64,000 nt of DNA from JAFGSG01 sp964626055. GTDB lineage: Bacteria; Spirochaetota; UBA4802; JAFGDQ01. Shown one piece after another: positions 62,035-64,000 of this stretch (its first letter is position 1; each line of letters begins with the position of its first letter). The stretch spans positions 11,795 through 75,794 of the forward strand of contig CAZVDF010000010.1 in the NCBI GenBank assembly GCA_964626055.1, given 5' to 3'. The notes below the pieces were generated by a model that was not told where the DNA came from, ran no database searches, and worked only from the letters and a program-made list of their open reading frames with translations. The position numbers were made by a program, and so were the translations under genes.

Positions 62035-62312
62035 ATAAGGTCCCCGAAAATTGTTATACGTACCGAAAAAATAATCTAAGACACACGGCAAAAAGGAATA
62101 AAGCCATTAAAAACCCGGCAGGCATTCATGATTTAAGAGCTTATTCAGCATAACAATAGACTGACTTTACAAAAAAGTCAAAACTTTTTCTGCTGAAAAG
62201 TCGTACAAAATAATAAAATTTTTACCGATAATGTAATAGTTGTAATATAATTTATCATATTTCAAAGAATGATATTATAAGCTATAATTATGATTATGGG
62301 TAATGTGAGATC

Positions 62313-63815
62313 ATGAAAGAAGCAGCCGAAAAATTATTCAAACTTTTAACTTGGCCCGAATTAATGATCCTTTCAATAATATTCCTTCTTTGCCTGTCAG
62401 CCGTCGTCCCGCTTGAAGCAGGCCCTTTTATAAAAATCAACAGAATAGATCCCGAGACGGAATTCCCAAAAATCAATGTCTTTATTGCGGTTAAGGATAC
62501 CGATAAAGTCGGCGTAAACGTGCTTAACGAAGAAAATATTTCAATCTATGAAGACGGCTTTCTTGTTAATTACATCAAGGTTAAAAAACTCACGGAAAAG
62601 GATAATATCCTTTATTTGGCTCTGGCAGTGGATTCCAGTAAAAGCATCAGCTCAAAACTCCTTCAGGAACTCAAAAATTACGCTGATGAGATTTTAAGTA
62701 TTGCGGACGGCAGCGATATGACCGCTCTGTTCAGATTTAACGATGAGACTGTTCTTCTCAATAATTTCACCAACAACCGGGCCGAACTGATAAAAAATAT
62801 CAATAAAATCGAAAGGCACGGTTCAAAAACGCATTTTTACGACACGCTTTATGAAGCCATCAGACTGTTGAATAAAGCCGATGCGCCGAAGAAAGCATTA
62901 CTCGTATTCACGGACGGGAAGGATGAAGGCAGCAGCGCGGAAATCGATGATGTAATAAATTTCGCAAAAAGCAGCCGTATCCCGATATATTGCATAACGG
63001 TAAATCCGCAAAACAGAATTAAACTGCTTTCAAGGCTCGCACTGGTAACGGATGGGAAATTATACGATTCAAATAAAAAAAAGATCGGCGCAATATATAA
63101 AGACATAATCCGTGCAGTTAAAAGCCAGTATCATGTTGAATATAAAACAATGCTTCAGCCCGACGGTATAAGTCACACTGTCGAAACAAGGCTTAAATAC
63201 AACAACCTGAGAGATAAAGATCAGGTAAGCATAATACTTAAAAGCCCTCAATCTTCTTTCTGGTTCCCGCTGACACAGGAAGCTATATTAATCGGTCTTA
63301 TAATCATATTGATAATAATCCTAATAATAATTGTAATATGTATTTATATAAAACTGCAAAGAGTCGGCAAAACGCCCGATCTTGTTCAAAAAACCGTTAT
63401 TGCCGGGGGAAGCCCGGCTGAAGAGAAAAAAACAGCAAGTCCGGTAAGCAATGGGAAAGAAATAAAAGAAGACGAAAAAGAAATACCGGAAAAAGCAGAG
63501 GAATTGCTTCATACGAATGCATGGCTGGTTGAAAGAGACGGGATAAACGCAGGGAAAAAAATACCGATCCAATACGAAGAGACCACGATAGGGAGGGACA
63601 AAAACAACAGGATTGTTGTTGAAGATAAATCCGCATCGAAAAAACATGCGAAAATTAAAATTATAAAAAACTCATTTTACATCTTTGATATGGCATCGGA
63701 CAAGGGCACTTTCCTCAATGAAAACAAACTTCTAAGACCCAAGCTTCTTTACGACTGGGATGAGATCAGAGTCGGCAAAAAAGTATTTATTTTCAGAATT
63801 TCTAGCGTTGCTTAG
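62313..63815 (+). CDS. VWA-TM-FHA membrane protein
   Basis: A 500-residue protein: an N-terminal signal or anchor (about 15-38), an extracytoplasmic VWA domain (about 85-290) with the metal site in LALAVDSSKSISS, a membrane helix (about 320-345, LIGLIIILIIILIIIVICIYI), a charged linker, and a C-terminal FHA domain (about 405-495) with TIGRDKNNRIVVEDKSASKKHAKI and DKGTFLNENKL. It could relay an outside adhesion event to a phospho-dependent partner inside. No kinase is nearby. No operon partner is visible before the window ends. Confidence 0.9.
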   Translation: MKEAAEKLFKLLTWPELMILSIIFLLCLSAVVPLEAGPFIKINRIDPETEFPKINVFIAVKDTDKVGVNVLNEENISIYEDGFLVNYIKVKKLTEKDNILYLALAVDSSKSISSKLLQELKNYADEILSIADGSDMTALFRFNDETVLLNNFTNNRAELIKNINKIERHGSKTHFYDTLYEAIRLLNKADAPKKALLVFTDGKDEGSSAEIDDVINFAKSSRIPIYCITVNPQNRIKLLSRLALVTDGKLYDSNKKKIGAIYKDIIRAVKSQYHVEYKTMLQPDGISHTVETRLKYNNLRDKDQVSIILKSPQSSFWFPLTQEAILIGLIIILIIILIIIVICIYIKLQRVGKTPDLVQKTVIAGGSPAEEKKTASPVSNGKEIKEDEKEIPEKAEELLHTNAWLVERDGINAGKKIPIQYEETTIGRDKNNRIVVEDKSASKKHAKIKIIKNSFYIFDMASDKGTFLNENKLLRPKLLYDWDEIRVGKKVFIFRISSVA

Positions 63816-64000
63816 GGAACGACTACCAGTAACATCTATTTTTCACACGCCTTCCAATTAAGTAATTGATTTTTCCTGCAACATTTATTCCTGATGTATA
63901 ATGATACATAATATACTATTGAGAGCCGTCTCAAAATGATAAATTTATATGGCTCATTCCGGAATTTTGGGAAAGGTGAATAAAAAAGAGAATATGTAAT
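63816..64000. other. Window end, AT-rich with terminal-repeat-like sequence
   Basis: GAGAGCCGTCTCAAAATGAT at about 63921 resembles the left terminal repeat of the hairpin-element family (GAAGCCATCTCAAAATTA). A further copy may continue beyond the window. No gene is seen. Confidence 0.4.

Overview
This window looks like a chromosome segment from an uncultured or little-studied Gram-negative anaerobe, most likely a member of Spirochaetota. That placement is an inference. It rests on the block rpsP-khpA-rimM-trmD-rplS-rnhB followed by a FliK-like and a truncated FlhB-like gene, on many signal peptides and a lipobox, on a complete Bat (aerotolerance) operon, on PilZ and HD-GYP-like proteins, and on an AT-leaning base composition. 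No rRNA gene or marker seen here fixes the phylum. There is no prophage, CRISPR array or transposase gene.

Layout. 0.1-6.5 kb: hemL, a two-gene cassette (superoxide-reductase-like secreted protein plus a tiny di-histidine membrane protein) bracketed by two copies of a hairpin element, then pepA and rnr. 6.7-13.0 kb: plsC and an acetyl-CoA cluster (CoA-transferase/GNAT fusion, ADP-forming acyl-CoA synthetase, DRTGG/P-loop protein). 13.0-16.6 kb: an HcpR-like CRP/FNR regulator divergent from hcp and its ferredoxin; hcp has a clear FNR-type operator at the class II position. 16.6-24.3 kb: a twelve-gene minus-strand run holding the ribosomal/tRNA-modification operon, motility-type genes, a degenerate HD-GYP protein, YraN and DUF2179. 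24.8-29.1 kb: a membrane-anchored SbcD/SbcC-like pair plus a TPR protein. 29.1-37.3 kb: two giant paralogous multi-PAS hybrid histidine kinases. 37.7-39.7 kb: ExbB/ExbD/TonB-type energiser. 39.8-40.9 kb: tRNA-Gly and cysM. 41.2-51.4 kb: MoxR-DUF58-BatA/B/C/D/E, FHA and der. 51.5-53.9 kb: recR-ybaB-dnaX, then two tRNA-Ser genes. 54.4-63.8 kb: a CDP-alcohol phosphotransferase, secreted proteins, an Slt-type lytic transglycosylase with FecR and HEAT-repeat partners, two tail-to-tail PilZ genes, and a VWA-TM-FHA protein.

The most unusual content is non-coding. At least five copies of one structured element occur. Each has a 22-28 bp outer stem whose two arms change together from copy to copy, a conserved inner stem with an A-T to G-C compensatory change, and in several copies an outer pair of ~20-bp terminal inverted repeats. 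Solo terminal repeats lie elsewhere. At least three other GC-rich palindromic repeat families are scattered through the window. Repeats of several families begin exactly at the stop codons of neighbouring genes, so insertion or retention seems concentrated at 3' gene ends.
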